The notes: generated by a model from the letters alone, not told the origin. A stretch of 64,000 nt of DNA from Labrys sedimenti (GCF_034424805.1 NZ_JAXOUF010000001.1:62001-126000); one strand, 5' to 3'. Positions 44,653 through 53,960 are shown, counted from the first letter of the stretch. Numbers and translations: made by a program.

Positions 44653-46482
44653 TCACCGGCCATAGAGATATTGCGGCAGCCAGAGCGTCAGGCCGGGCCA
44701 TAGATACATTAGCACCATGCACAGCACGACGATGGCCATATAGGGCATCATGCCGGCGAAGATCTGGTTGATCGTCACATGCGACGGCGCCACGCCCTTG
44801 AGATAGAAGGCCGACATCGCCACCGGCGGCGACAGGAAGGCCGCCTGCAGGTTCACGAAGACGATGACGCCCCAGAGGATGGGATCGATCTCGAAATGCT
44901 TCAGCAGCGGCAGGAAGATCGGCACGAAGATGATGATGATCTCGGTCCATTCCAGTGGCCAGCCGAGCAGGAAGATGATCGCCTGCGACAGGATCATGAA
45001 TTGCAGGGGCGTCAGGTCGAGCGACAGCACCCATTGCTCGATCAGCGCCTGTCCGCCGAGAATGGCGAAGACCGCCGAAAACACGGCCGATCCGATGAAG
45101 AGCCAGCACACCATCGCCGTGGTCTTGGCGGTGAGGAAGACGGCTTCCTTGGTGCGCTTCCAGTCGAGCGTGTGGGCAGTCATGGCCAGGGCGAGGGCTC
45201 CGGCGGCCCCCACGGCCGCCGATTCCGTGGCGGAGGTGATGCCGAACAGGATGACCGCCAGCACCAGGACGGTGAGGATAGCGAGCGGCAGGACCGAAGA
45301 GCTCAGGAGCTTGATGACTTCCAGCCGCTCCGGCCCCATGGCGCGATAGTAGCGGGCCAGGATCACGGTCGCCATGGCGGCGATGATGCCGAAGGTCACC
45401 AGGAAGGCCGTGGCAGGGCCGGTTGGGACCGTCGCCGGCGCGTTTCCTGCGTCCGGGCTTCCGAGTTGCTCGGGAGCGCCGAGCTGTTCGGGGGGCGAAC
45501 CGAGCTGTTCGGGAGCCGAGCCGAGTTGCTCGGGGCTCGAGCCGAGTTGCTCCAGGCCGGCGGTTGCATCCGGTTCGACGCCGGCCTGGCCGTGAATGAC
45601 GACATACCACCACAGCAGGCCGAGGGTCCCGGCGACCAGGAGGAAGGGTATCAGCGTCGCGGCAAAGTTCCCGGCGATCTCCCGGTAGGTCAGGCGGCCG
45701 TTTCCGGTCTCCAGCCCGAGCGCGCGGCGGGGCGAGAACAGGGCTCGCAAGAGCCCCGCCGGCATGTTCGACGAATAGAGCGTCTGGAAGCGCGGCATCC
45801 AGGCCGGAACCGGCACTCTGGTCTGTTCCGGCGGCAAGGCGGGGGCGATGCGTGGATTGAGCATGGCCCAGCCGATGATGTAGACGAGGTAGAGAAAGGC
45901 CAGGAAGAAGCCCGGAAACATCGCGGCGGCATAGAGCTTGACCACCGACTGACCGGCGACGGCGGCATAGACGATGATCATCACCGAGGGAGGGATGAGG
46001 ATGCCGAGCGTGCCGCCGGCGGTGATCACACCGGAGGCGAGCTTCACGTCGTAGCCGGCCCGCAGCATCGGATTGAGGGCGATCACCCCCATCAGCACCA
46101 CGACGGCGCCGACAAGGCCGCTGGCGATGCCCCAGAAGGTGCAGACGATCAGCGTCGTCACCGCCAGCGCGGCCGGCAGGCGGCGGAAGGAGAGCTGGAT
46201 CGAATAGAACATCTTGTCGACCAGGGCGCCGCGTTCCATCACATAACCCATCAGCACGAAGAGCGGGATGGAGATCAGGACATCGTTGGTCATTGCGCCG
46301 TAGCTGCGCTGGACCATCAGGTCGAAGATGCGATTGTCCATCCAGTGCTGGGAGGGATCGTAATAGGCATAGAAGCCGAAGAAGATGCCGAGGCCCATCA
46401 GGGTGAAGGCCGTCGGAAAGCCCATCATGATCACCACCACGATGAGCCCGAGCATGAGAAGGCCGAGTGCAGGATCGCTCAT
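44653..46482 (-). CDS. TRAP transporter large permease (DctM type) with PEQLG repeat insert
   Basis: The large subunit forms the ion-coupled transport channel in the inner membrane. The 609-residue product is longer than the usual 430 or so. The first half has MMGFPTAFTLMGLG, SIPLFVLMGYVMER and GTLGILIPPSVMIIVYA; the second has SATESAAVGAAGAL and PPVAMSAFYLKGV. Between them, at about residues 305-342, lies a soluble linker of five PEQLG-type units. The start at 46482 overlaps the dctQ stop by one base. Longer upstream open sequence in this frame lies within dctQ and is not coding. Confidence 0.93.
   Translation of the reverse strand: MSDPALGLLMLGLIVVVIMMGFPTAFTLMGLGIFFGFYAYYDPSQHWMDNRIFDLMVQRSYGAMTNDVLISIPLFVLMGYVMERGALVDKMFYSIQLSFRRLPAALAVTTLIVCTFWGIASGLVGAVVVLMGVIALNPMLRAGYDVKLASGVITAGGTLGILIPPSVMIIVYAAVAGQSVVKLYAAAMFPGFFLAFLYLVYIIGWAMLNPRIAPALPPEQTRVPVPAWMPRFQTLYSSNMPAGLLRALFSPRRALGLETGNGRLTYREIAGNFAATLIPFLLVAGTLGLLWWYVVIHGQAGVEPDATAGLEQLGSSPEQLGSAPEQLGSPPEQLGAPEQLGSPDAGNAPATVPTGPATAFLVTFGIIAAMATVILARYYRAMGPERLEVIKLLSSSVLPLAILTVLVLAVILFGITSATESAAVGAAGALALAMTAHTLDWKRTKEAVFLTAKTTAMVCWLFIGSAVFSAVFAILGGQALIEQWVLSLDLTPLQFMILSQAIIFLLGWPLEWTEIIIIFVPIFLPLLKHFEIDPILWGVIVFVNLQAAFLSPPVAMSAFYLKGVAPSHVTINQIFAGMMPYMAIVVLCMVLMYLWPGLTLWLPQYLYGR
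45461..45553 (-). repeat. In-frame palindromic minisatellite in dctM
   Basis: Five copies of a 13-base unit CCGAG(T/C)TG(C/T)TCGG start at 45461, 45479, 45500, 45521 and 45542 (spacing 18, 21, 21, 21); the fifth is degenerate. The unit is itself an inverted repeat (CCGAG/CTCGG around TTG). Read on the minus strand in frame it encodes repeated EQLGS. Confidence 0.88.
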
Positions 46483-47147
46483 CAGGACTGGTCTCCACCC
46501 ATGCCGCGCTGGCGGGCCGCTTCGTCGATGCGCTGCACGCCGGCGATCGCGGCCTCGCGCACACTGGCATCGACATATTGGCTGTGCTCCAGCTGCTCGC
46601 CCACCACGTCGATTTCGTTGACGTCCTTGAGCCGCTCGGGCCAGCGCCCGGTCTTGAGGCAGAGCACGCAACGCGTGATCTCTGCCAGGCCTTGGAGCAT
46701 GACCAGGGCGCCGGCGATCGGGATCACCGTCTTGAAATGATAGAGGGGCGGCCCGTCGGCCGTGATGCTGGAATGCTCGCCGATGCGCCAGGACGAGGCG
46801 GCGTAGTCGGTCCCCGCATAGACCAGGGCGGCGATGCCTGGCAGGAAGAAGACGATATAGAGCACGAGGTCGAAGCTGGCCTGGGTGCGTGGACGCATCG
46901 AAGAATAGAGGAAATCGCCGCGGACATGGGCGTTCTGGGCTAACGCATAGGCCCCTGCCAGCATGAACAGCGAGCCATAGAGCATGTTGCTGGCATCGAA
47001 AATCCAGGCCGTCGGCTGGTTCAGGATGTAGCGCTTGAAGACTTCGGCGCACACCAGCAGCATGAGGGCGATCACCAGCCAGGCTGCCGCCTTGCCGACC
47101 CAGGTGCTGATGGCATCGATCCCGTAAAGTAAACGCCGAATGGTCAT
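46482..47147 (-). CDS. TRAP transporter small permease (DctQ type)
   Basis: The small membrane subunit pairs with the large permease. The 221-residue product has four hydrophobic segments (about residues 20-40, 50-72, 93-113 and 137-158) with the family motifs EVFKRYILNQP and NAHVRGDFLY. A cytoplasmic tail of about 60 residues follows the last helix and is longer than usual. It is coupled to the large permease (TGATG). Confidence 0.92.
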   Translation of the reverse strand: MTIRRLLYGIDAISTWVGKAAAWLVIALMLLVCAEVFKRYILNQPTAWIFDASNMLYGSLFMLAGAYALAQNAHVRGDFLYSSMRPRTQASFDLVLYIVFFLPGIAALVYAGTDYAASSWRIGEHSSITADGPPLYHFKTVIPIAGALVMLQGLAEITRCVLCLKTGRWPERLKDVNEIDVVGEQLEHSQYVDASVREAAIAGVQRIDEAARQRGMGGDQS

Positions 47148-47285
47148 GCGGCTGCCCGGCGGGAGGAGGAAACGGAATAGGAAGGCCGGGGTCGGCAGGA
47201 CGGGCCCGTCGATGAAGAAGGGCCGCGCGGGACTCTGCCGTCCCTCGAGGCGGCCTGGCGTCAGCGGAACAAGAATGGCCCGACT

Positions 47286-47383
47286 TTTGTCATTGCCGGG
47301 CTTGAGCCGGCAATCCAGTCCATGTCGCCCGATCGAAAAGGAGGTAGGCTCTGGATGCCTGGATCAGGTCCGGGCATGACAAA
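47286..47383. repeat. Imperfect inverted repeat between dctP and dctQ
   Basis: The arms TTTGTCATTGCCGGGC...(47286-47318) and their counterpart (47351-47383) pair over roughly 33 bases with several mismatches, both containing the sequence type CCGGGC-TTGA/TCAGG-CCGGGCATGAC. Elements of this form are frequent in Hyphomicrobiales genomes. The gap of 285 bases has no gene. Confidence 0.72.
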
Positions 47384-47432
47384 GGTCGGCACTTCAATTT
47401 CCGGATGGCCAGGCCAGCCGACCCGTCAGATT

Positions 47433-48578
47433 TCAGATCTTCTTGGCGGCGCCATTGGCCCCAAAATAGTGATCGAAGGCCATACGCCGATTGACCACCG
47501 TGTCCTGCTCCCAGCGCGCGGCGCGCTTGGCGAAGGCGATCTGGGAATCCAGGATCTCCTTGAACAGGGGATTATCGGCCGCCTTCTTCTTCACCACCTC
47601 GTCATAGACTTCGAGCTGCTTCTTCAGGAGCGCCTCAGGCGTCTTGTAGAACTTGACGCCATTCTTTGACTGCAACTCGGCATAGTCCTGGGAGTAGCGG
47701 TCGATCGCCTTCCACTGCATGTCCTGGGATGCCGCCTCGGTGGCATTGGCGATGATGGACTTCAGCTTGTCGGGCAGGGCGTCATATTTGGTCTTGTTGA
47801 ACAGGATCTCGAACTGCTCGGCGTTCTGGTGGTAGCTCTGCAACATGCACACCTTCGACACGTCGGCGAAGCCCAGGGCCCGATCGGAGGAGGCATTGTT
47901 GAATTCGGCCGCATCAAGCAGGCCGCGGTCCATCGCCGAGACGATCTCGCCGCCGGGCAGGGCATTCACGGCCGCGCCCATGCCGGAGAACACGTCGATG
48001 GAGATGCCGACGGTACGGAATTTCAAGCCGCTGAGATCCTCTAGCTTGCCGACCGGTTTCTTGAACCAGCCGAGCGGCTGGGTCGGCATGGCGCCATAGG
48101 GCAGGGAGACGACATTGGCGCCGATCGAGGCATAGAGCTTCTCGAGCAGCTCCTTGCCGCCACCATATTTATGCCATGCCATCAGCATGTTGGCGTCCAT
48201 GCCGAAAGCAGGACCTGAGCCCCACAGGGCCAAGGCGGTCTGCTTGCCGTAGTGATAGACCATCACGCCATGCCCGCCGTCGAGCGTTCCCTTCGACACG
48301 GCGTCCAGCAGGCCGAAGGCAGGAACCACGGCACCGGCCGGCAGCACCTCGATCTTGAGCTCGCCGCCGGTCATGTCATTGACCTTCTTGGCGTAGTCCT
48401 GGGCGAATTCGTGAAAGATGTCCTTGGCCGGCCAGGTGCTCTGCCAGCGCATGCTAGTGGGGGTCTGCGCCCGCGCGACAGATGGGGCCGCAATGGCGAC
48501 GGCAGCGGCGGCTGCAGCCTCGCCGAGGAATTTACGGCGGGACGATTGTCCTGCGCCGGTCGTCCGAATCTTGGTCAT
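47433..48578 (-). CDS. TRAP transporter substrate-binding protein (DctP/TakP-like)
   Basis: The periplasmic receptor delivers substrate to the permease pair. The 381-residue protein has a twin-arginine-type signal (SSRRKFLGEAA, cleavage near ARAQ at about residue 38). The segment GLKFRTVGISIDVFSGMGAA and then LPGGEIV...DAAEFNN...SDRALGF resembles 2-oxoacid-binding TakP, with the ligand arginine expected in KFRT. The match to TakP is from memory of family motifs, so a keto acid or other small carboxylate is likely but unproven. It is first in the transporter operon. Confidence 0.92.
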   Translation of the reverse strand: MTKIRTTGAGQSSRRKFLGEAAAAAAVAIAAPSVARAQTPTSMRWQSTWPAKDIFHEFAQDYAKKVNDMTGGELKIEVLPAGAVVPAFGLLDAVSKGTLDGGHGVMVYHYGKQTALALWGSGPAFGMDANMLMAWHKYGGGKELLEKLYASIGANVVSLPYGAMPTQPLGWFKKPVGKLEDLSGLKFRTVGISIDVFSGMGAAVNALPGGEIVSAMDRGLLDAAEFNNASSDRALGFADVSKVCMLQSYHQNAEQFEILFNKTKYDALPDKLKSIIANATEAASQDMQWKAIDRYSQDYAELQSKNGVKFYKTPEALLKKQLEVYDEVVKKKAADNPLFKEILDSQIAFAKRAARWEQDTVVNRRMAFDHYFGANGAAKKI

Positions 48579-48871
48579 ACAATCCTCCCTGGATGTAGGC
48601 CTTCGAAAGATCCGGATAGTCGGATGCGTTCATTATTGTCGTTTTGAACGGCTCTCCATTCCGGATGCACGCCGATGGATGGGAAGTCGGCGCCAAAGGC
48701 TTGATCAGACTATTGCACGGCGATTTGTCGTCGCCAACTGGAGCTCACCTCCCGATAGGACGATGATTTCATGTCGAAGAGCGCAATTTTTCTCCCGGGC
48801 ACCGCCATTTTCGGGAGGATGGACATTGCCGCTACCAAGGAAAGCGGTTTAGCGCGTCTGATTACAAATTA

Positions 48872-49798
48872 TTAATCTTCGCGAATGGTCCCGGACGCTG
48901 CGGAAGTGGGCGGTGAGCCAGGCAGTTCGCGCAGGGCTCGCATGATTTCCTTAAGCCCGCGATGAAGGGGCTTGTCGCGCCGGACAATGATGGCGAGCAT
49001 GCGAGAGAGGGGCGGCGAGAGCGGCTGTGCCGTCAAAGCGCCGGAGGCCGCATCGCCACGAACGGCGATGCCGGGCAGGATCGAGCAGCCAAGGCCTGCT
49101 CTTACGAGTTCCTTGATCGCTTCGACGCTGCCGAGCGACATCACCGGACGCGGAGACAGGCCGGCTTGCGCAAACCATTCGTCGGAGAGGCGCCGTGTAT
49201 TGCCGCCGGGTTCGAACAGCAGCAGCGGCAATTCGGCGAGGGCGGCGGGAGAAGCCGGCACGGGCAGGCGGGTCTGCGGCGGCCCGATGACCATGAAAGG
49301 GTCCTTCAGGACCGGTTCGATCTCGAGCGAGCGGCTCGAGACAGGCATGGTGACCAGAGCGAGGTCGAGGCGGTTATCCTCCACCGCACGTGAGATCTCG
49401 CCGGTATTGCCGGTGGTGATGACGATCTCCAGCCGGGGATGGCGTCGCCTGAGGCTCTGGAGCAGGGCGGGCAGCAGGAAGATGCAGGCCGTCGCACCGG
49501 TACCGATGCGCACCGTGCCCATCACCCCTTCGCTCTGGCGGGCGACAGCCTCGAGCGCCGCCTGCACGGCAGCATTTATGCGGGCGGCATGCAGCAGCAG
49601 TTCCGTGCCGGCTGCAGTCGGCCTTGCCTTGCGCCCGACGCGTTCGATCAGCGTGGTGCCGAGGCGCCGCTCCAACTGGCGGACCTGCAGGCTGACGGCG
49701 GGCTGCGTCAGGTTCAGTCGTTCGGCTGCCGCCGAGAAGCTGCCGAGTTCGACGACATCGGCGAAGGCCTTGAGGTGATCGAGGTTGAGCCGGTCCAT
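48872..49798 (-). CDS. LysR-family transcriptional regulator
   Basis: A 308-residue LysR regulator. The N-terminal winged helix-turn-helix (FADVVELGSFSAAAERLNLTQ then PAVSLQVRQLERRLG) is classic, and the effector domain starts near residue 90. It lies upstream of the TRAP operon on the same strand with a 293-base gap before dctP, so it probably controls dctP. No effector can be named. Confidence 0.94.
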   Translation of the reverse strand: MDRLNLDHLKAFADVVELGSFSAAAERLNLTQPAVSLQVRQLERRLGTTLIERVGRKARPTAAGTELLLHAARINAAVQAALEAVARQSEGVMGTVRIGTGATACIFLLPALLQSLRRRHPRLEIVITTGNTGEISRAVEDNRLDLALVTMPVSSRSLEIEPVLKDPFMVIGPPQTRLPVPASPAALAELPLLLFEPGGNTRRLSDEWFAQAGLSPRPVMSLGSVEAIKELVRAGLGCSILPGIAVRGDAASGALTAQPLSPPLSRMLAIIVRRDKPLHRGLKEIMRALRELPGSPPTSAASGTIRED

Positions 49799-49916
49799 AT
49801 CGACGTCGTTCTCATATCAAAAATTTCCTTATGCTTAGCATGATTTTCCAAAGCTTCCTTTATCCATAGAGGACGGCGACAATCCGGCTGGTTTTACCAG
49901 GCGGAGAGAACATAGG

Positions 49917-50723
49917 ATGGCAAGGCGCCTGTCGCTTCCGGCAGCATGCGTGGCAATCGCCCGGGAGACAGGGCGCTATCTCGCCTTGTCTGCCCGCTCG
50001 CACCTGCACCAGCGGGCGGCCTTGCGCGAACTCGACGATCGGCTGCTTGCGGATATCGGTCTGACCAGGCTGGAAGCGCTGGTTGGGCGGCCGGTGGCGG
50101 GAAGGGGCGATCCTGCTATGAAGGAAGGCAACCAGGCGACGGCAATGACAGCGAATCGGATGGATCCAACCGCCAATGCGGCAGCCATTCTCGTGCGGGA
50201 TGCTCGCGAGAAGGACATGGCGGCGGTGCAGCCCATCTATGCCCACCACGTCTTGCAGGGGCTGGCGAGTTTCGAGGAGGTGCCGCCGAGCCTGGAAGAG
50301 CTGGTTTCGCGCCGCCATGGCGTCCTGTCCCAGGGGCTGCCTTACCTCGTAGCCGAGACGGAGGGGCGCGTGGTCGGCTATAGCTACGCCACGGCCTACA
50401 GGCCGCGCCCGGCCTATCGCTACACCGTCGAGGATTCCGTCTATGTCGCCCCGGACATGGGCGGGCGGGGGATTGGCCGCCTCCTGCTGGAGGAACTGAT
50501 CGCCCGCTGCGAGGCCGGCCCCTGGCGCCAGATGCTGGCGGTGATCGGCAATAGCGGCAATGCCGGCTCGATCGCCTTGCATCGGCGGTTGGGTTTTTCC
50601 GAGGTGGGCGTCTTGACATCGGTTGGCTTCAAGCTTGGGCGCTGGGTCGATACCGTACTGATGCAGCGCCCTCTCGGGATTGGGAATGACGCGCTACCCT
50701 TTGACGGCGAGGCCGGGCGATGA
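49917..50723 (+). CDS. DUF1127-like domain fused to GNAT acetyltransferase
   Basis: One 268-residue frame contains two parts. Residues about 28-60 (HQRAALRELDDRLLADIGLTR) match the DUF1127/YjiS signature; residues about 90-250 form a GNAT domain of the phosphinothricin acetyltransferase-like branch (VRDAREKDMAAVQPIYAHHV, VYVAPDMGGRGIGRLLLEEL acetyl-CoA loop, IALHRRLGFSEVG). ATG codons at 50118, 50145 and 50160 could start the acetyltransferase separately. The MFS gene overlaps its stop (ATGA). The acetyl acceptor is unknown. Confidence 0.85.
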   Translation: MARRLSLPAACVAIARETGRYLALSARSHLHQRAALRELDDRLLADIGLTRLEALVGRPVAGRGDPAMKEGNQATAMTANRMDPTANAAAILVRDAREKDMAAVQPIYAHHVLQGLASFEEVPPSLEELVSRRHGVLSQGLPYLVAETEGRVVGYSYATAYRPRPAYRYTVEDSVYVAPDMGGRGIGRLLLEELIARCEAGPWRQMLAVIGNSGNAGSIALHRRLGFSEVGVLTSVGFKLGRWVDTVLMQRPLGIGNDALPFDGEAGR

Positions 50724-51940
50724 TCGAGCGCCGTACCGTCCTCTGTCTCGGCCTTTTCCAGTTCGTGGCCTGGGGCGCGACCTATTATCTGGTCGGCGGC
50801 TTTGGTGAGCGGATGGCGGCTGACCTCGGATGGCCGCGCGACATCGTCTATGGCGGCTTCGCCCTGGCCTTGTTGGTGATGGGCCTGGTCTCGCCGCTCT
50901 GTGGGCGGCTGATCGACCGTCATGGTGGTCGCGGCATGATGGCGGCCGGATCGGTGCTCGCCGCCACGGGATGTGCCGGCCTCGCATTCAGCCATTCTAT
51001 GCCGGCCTATTTCGCCGCCTGGCTCGTCCTGGGCGTCGCCATGCGGTTGACGCTCTATGATGCCGCCTTTGCGGCTCTGGCGCGGGCCGGCGGAGCCGAG
51101 GCGCGCCGGGCGATGGCCCAGATCACGCTGCCGGGCGGGCTGTCCTCCACCGCCTTCTGGCCGCTGGGGACGGCGCTGGCCGACAGCCTCGGCTGGCGGG
51201 GAGCCGTGCTCGTCTATGCCGGCCTGATGCTGGCGACGGCGCCGCTTGCCCTGGCACTGCCTGCCGTTCGGCGCCCTGTCGGGCCGATGCCTGATGTCGA
51301 CAGTTCCCGACAGAGGTCCGACCGGCCCGGTTCCGACCTCCTGCTCGCCGGCGTGCTCTACGCGCTGATCACCACGATCTTGAATTTCCTCAACGCCGGC
51401 ATGTCCTCCCACATGATCGCCATCCTGGCTGGGCTCGGCCTTGCGCAGGCCTCGTCGGTCTGGATTGCGACACTACGAGGCATCGGGCAATCAGCTGCGA
51501 GGCTCGCCGAGATCCTGTTCGGTACCCGCCTGCATCCGCTCGCACTCAATCTGCTTGCCTGCTCGCTGTTGCCGCTCTGCTTTGCCGCCGGGTTCGCCGG
51601 GGGCTACTCGCTCACGGCGGCCATGCTGTTCGCCCTCGGCTATGGCGCCGGCAACGGCCTTGCAACGATCACGCGCGGGACAGTCCCGCTCGTCCTGTTC
51701 GACCATCGGGCCTATGGCGCCATCACCGGCCGGCTTCTCGCGCCGAGCTTCGTCGTCTCGGCCGGGGCGCCGGTCATCTATGCCCGCGTGATCGATTGGT
51801 GGGAACCAGAGGGCGCGCTGGTCCTTTCGCTCGCGCTGGCCGGTGTCGCACTCGCTGCGGCTCTCCTGCTCAAGCAGCGTTTTGCGCCGGCGAGCGCCGG
51901 TTCCTGTGGAATTTCCCCGGGGAAAGGCCGAGCCCGGTGA
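50720..51940 (+). CDS. MFS transporter
   Basis: A 406-residue polytopic protein with about twelve hydrophobic segments. The motif GRLIDRHGGRGMM between helices 2 and 3 is the MFS signature. A hydrophilic central loop at about residues 190-215 separates the halves. It overlaps the acetyltransferase gene, a pairing seen in drug or metabolite modification and export, but the substrate cannot be read from the sequence. Confidence 0.9.
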   Translation: MIERRTVLCLGLFQFVAWGATYYLVGGFGERMAADLGWPRDIVYGGFALALLVMGLVSPLCGRLIDRHGGRGMMAAGSVLAATGCAGLAFSHSMPAYFAAWLVLGVAMRLTLYDAAFAALARAGGAEARRAMAQITLPGGLSSTAFWPLGTALADSLGWRGAVLVYAGLMLATAPLALALPAVRRPVGPMPDVDSSRQRSDRPGSDLLLAGVLYALITTILNFLNAGMSSHMIAILAGLGLAQASSVWIATLRGIGQSAARLAEILFGTRLHPLALNLLACSLLPLCFAAGFAGGYSLTAAMLFALGYGAGNGLATITRGTVPLVLFDHRAYGAITGRLLAPSFVVSAGAPVIYARVIDWWEPEGALVLSLALAGVALAAALLLKQRFAPASAGSCGISPGKGRAR

Positions 51941-52010
51941 AATCCGGGCGATATCGCTGTATGGAACAAGGCGCGGCAGGTCCTAACAAGAGCCGCGGGA
52001 AGCGCCCTTC

Positions 52011-53543
52011 ATGAAGCATATCCTGGCCGAACTCGATACACGCCGCACCCAGGCCCTGCTGGGCGGTGGTGAGAAGCGCATTGCAGCCCAGCATGCCAAG
52101 GGCAAGCTCACAGCGCGCGAGCGCCTGGAATTGCTGCTCGATGCCGGTTCCTTCGAGGAATTCGATGCCTTCGTGGAACATCGTGCCGTCGATTTCGGCA
52201 TGGATCGCACCCATATCGCCGGTGACGGCGTCGTCACCGGCTGGGGCACGGTGAATGGTCGCAAGGTCTTCGTCTTCGCCAAGGATTTCACGGTGTTCGG
52301 CGGCTCGCTGTCGGAGACCCACGCCAACAAGATCAACAAGATCCAGGACATGGCGCTGAAGAACCGGGCACCGATCATCGGCCTTTTCGATGCCGGCGGC
52401 GCCCGCATCCAGGAAGGCGTGGCGGCGCTGGGCGGTTATGGAGAGGTCTTTCGGCGCAACGTGCTGGCCTCCGGCGTGATCCCGCAGATCTCGCTGATCA
52501 TGGGTCCTTGCGCCGGCGGGGATGTCTATTCGCCGGCCATGACCGACTTCATCTTCATGGTGAAGGACACCAGCTACATGTTCGTCACCGGCCCCGACGT
52601 CACCAAGACGGTCACCAACGAGACGGTGACTGCCGAGGAACTAGGCGGCGCTTCCGTGCATGCCGTGCGTTCCTCCGTGGCGGATGGCGCCTATGAGAAT
52701 GATGTCGAGGCCCTGCTGCAGATGCGCCGGCTCATCGATTTCCTGCCGGCCAACAATTGCGAGGGGCCGCCGGAGATCCCTTCCTTCGATGATATCGAGC
52801 GGCTCGAGCCCTCGCTCGACACGCTGGTGCCGGACAATCCGAACAAGCCCTATGACATGAAGGAACTCGTAACCAAGCTGGCGGACGAGGGTGACTTCTT
52901 CGAGATCCAGGTGACGTTCGCGCGCAATATCATCACGGGCTTTGCGCGCCTTGCGGGGCGCACCGTCGGCATCGTGGCCAATCAGCCGATGGTACTGGCC
53001 GGCGTCCTTGATTCCGACGCCAGCCGCAAAGGCGCTCGTTTCGTGCGCTTCTGCAACGCCTTCGAGATCCCGATCGTTACCCTTGTCGATGTTCCCGGCT
53101 TCCTGCCCGGCACCGCGCAGGAATATGGCGGACTGATCAAGCACGGCGCCAAGCTGCTATTCGCCTATTCGCAGGCCACGGTACCCCTGGTGACGGTGAT
53201 CACTCGCAAGGCTTATGGCGGTGCCTATGACGTCATGGCCTCCAAACATGTCGGGGCCGACGTCAACTATGCCTGGCCGACCGCCCAGATCGCGGTGATG
53301 GGGGCCAAGGGTGCCGTTGAGATCATCTTCCGCCAGGACATGGACGACCCGGAAAAGATCGCCAAGCACGTCAAGGGCTATGAGGACCGCTTCCTCTCGC
53401 CTTTCGTCGCGGCCGAGCGCGGCTATATCGACGAAGTGGTCCAGCCATCCCAGACGCGCAAGCGCGTGGCACGCGCCCTGGCCATGCTGCGCAACAAGCA
53501 CGTCGAGGCCCCGCGCAAGAAGCATGACAACATCCCGCTTTAG
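52011..53543 (+). CDS. pccB: Propionyl-CoA carboxylase beta subunit
   Basis: The carboxyltransferase half of propionyl-CoA carboxylase, which makes methylmalonyl-CoA. The 510-residue protein has the two crotonase-fold halves with GLFDAGGARIQEG, GPCAGGDVYSPA and VDVPGFLPGTAQE. The aspartate in GGAYDVMASKH is the residue associated with propionyl-CoA rather than acetyl-CoA preference. The matching alpha subunit lies 1.6 kb downstream. Confidence 0.96.
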   Translation: MKHILAELDTRRTQALLGGGEKRIAAQHAKGKLTARERLELLLDAGSFEEFDAFVEHRAVDFGMDRTHIAGDGVVTGWGTVNGRKVFVFAKDFTVFGGSLSETHANKINKIQDMALKNRAPIIGLFDAGGARIQEGVAALGGYGEVFRRNVLASGVIPQISLIMGPCAGGDVYSPAMTDFIFMVKDTSYMFVTGPDVTKTVTNETVTAEELGGASVHAVRSSVADGAYENDVEALLQMRRLIDFLPANNCEGPPEIPSFDDIERLEPSLDTLVPDNPNKPYDMKELVTKLADEGDFFEIQVTFARNIITGFARLAGRTVGIVANQPMVLAGVLDSDASRKGARFVRFCNAFEIPIVTLVDVPGFLPGTAQEYGGLIKHGAKLLFAYSQATVPLVTVITRKAYGGAYDVMASKHVGADVNYAWPTAQIAVMGAKGAVEIIFRQDMDDPEKIAKHVKGYEDRFLSPFVAAERGYIDEVVQPSQTRKRVARALAMLRNKHVEAPRKKHDNIPL

Positions 53544-53960
53544 CGCGATTGCAGGGCCGAACATTTTGCCTGCCGTAAGGGAAAATAACAAAACATGGTG
53601 AATCCCGCTGGCTGGGATCATCGCATGGGGGGCAGACGCGATGCACATCGCAGGGCAGGCCTGCGAAAGCGGCATGGCTGAACCCTGAAAAGGGTTTGAT
53701 ATCAGATAGATATCGGGTGTATCGGAGCGATCTCTTTATATCAGCTCTCTCGTCGAGCCCTTGGCGATCGCCAGGCCCAAAGCTGCGAATGATCGGATTT
53801 CGGCCCGACATTGCCACAGGATTGTGGCGAACCGCACATTCTTTGGCCATGTGCGGCTCCTAGGGTGAGACTCATTAACGCCGGTTTGAGTGATCCAGGC
53901 TCAAATTGGGTTTCATGAGGCGCCGCGAGTTAGGCGCAAATCAAGGCAAGGCACGACCCC
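53544..53960 (+). other. pccB downstream gap with three stem-loops
   Basis: This 417-base gap has no gene. Near its end are three consecutive inverted repeats: GCCACA/TGTGGC (53813-53828), CCGCACAT/ATGTGCGG (53832-53856) and a 10-bp stem around TTTGAG/CTCAAA (53881-53909). None has a T tract, so they look like leader structure or operators of the next gene. A TTATAT at 53736-53741 is a possible -10. Confidence 0.55.

Noticed and set aside
45461..45553. Regularly spaced short repeats, considered as a CRISPR array.
   Set aside because: The units are 13 bases with 5-8 base gaps, are in frame within dctM, and no cas gene is near.
44779..46740. A 653-codon plus-strand open frame opposite the TRAP permease genes.
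   Set aside because: Its product is dominated by charged low-complexity sequence, while the minus strand encodes clear DctM and DctQ proteins.
46483..47052. N-terminal extension of dctM through dctQ in another frame.
   Set aside because: The extension lies wholly within dctQ and is arginine- and proline-rich; the conserved permease begins at 46482.
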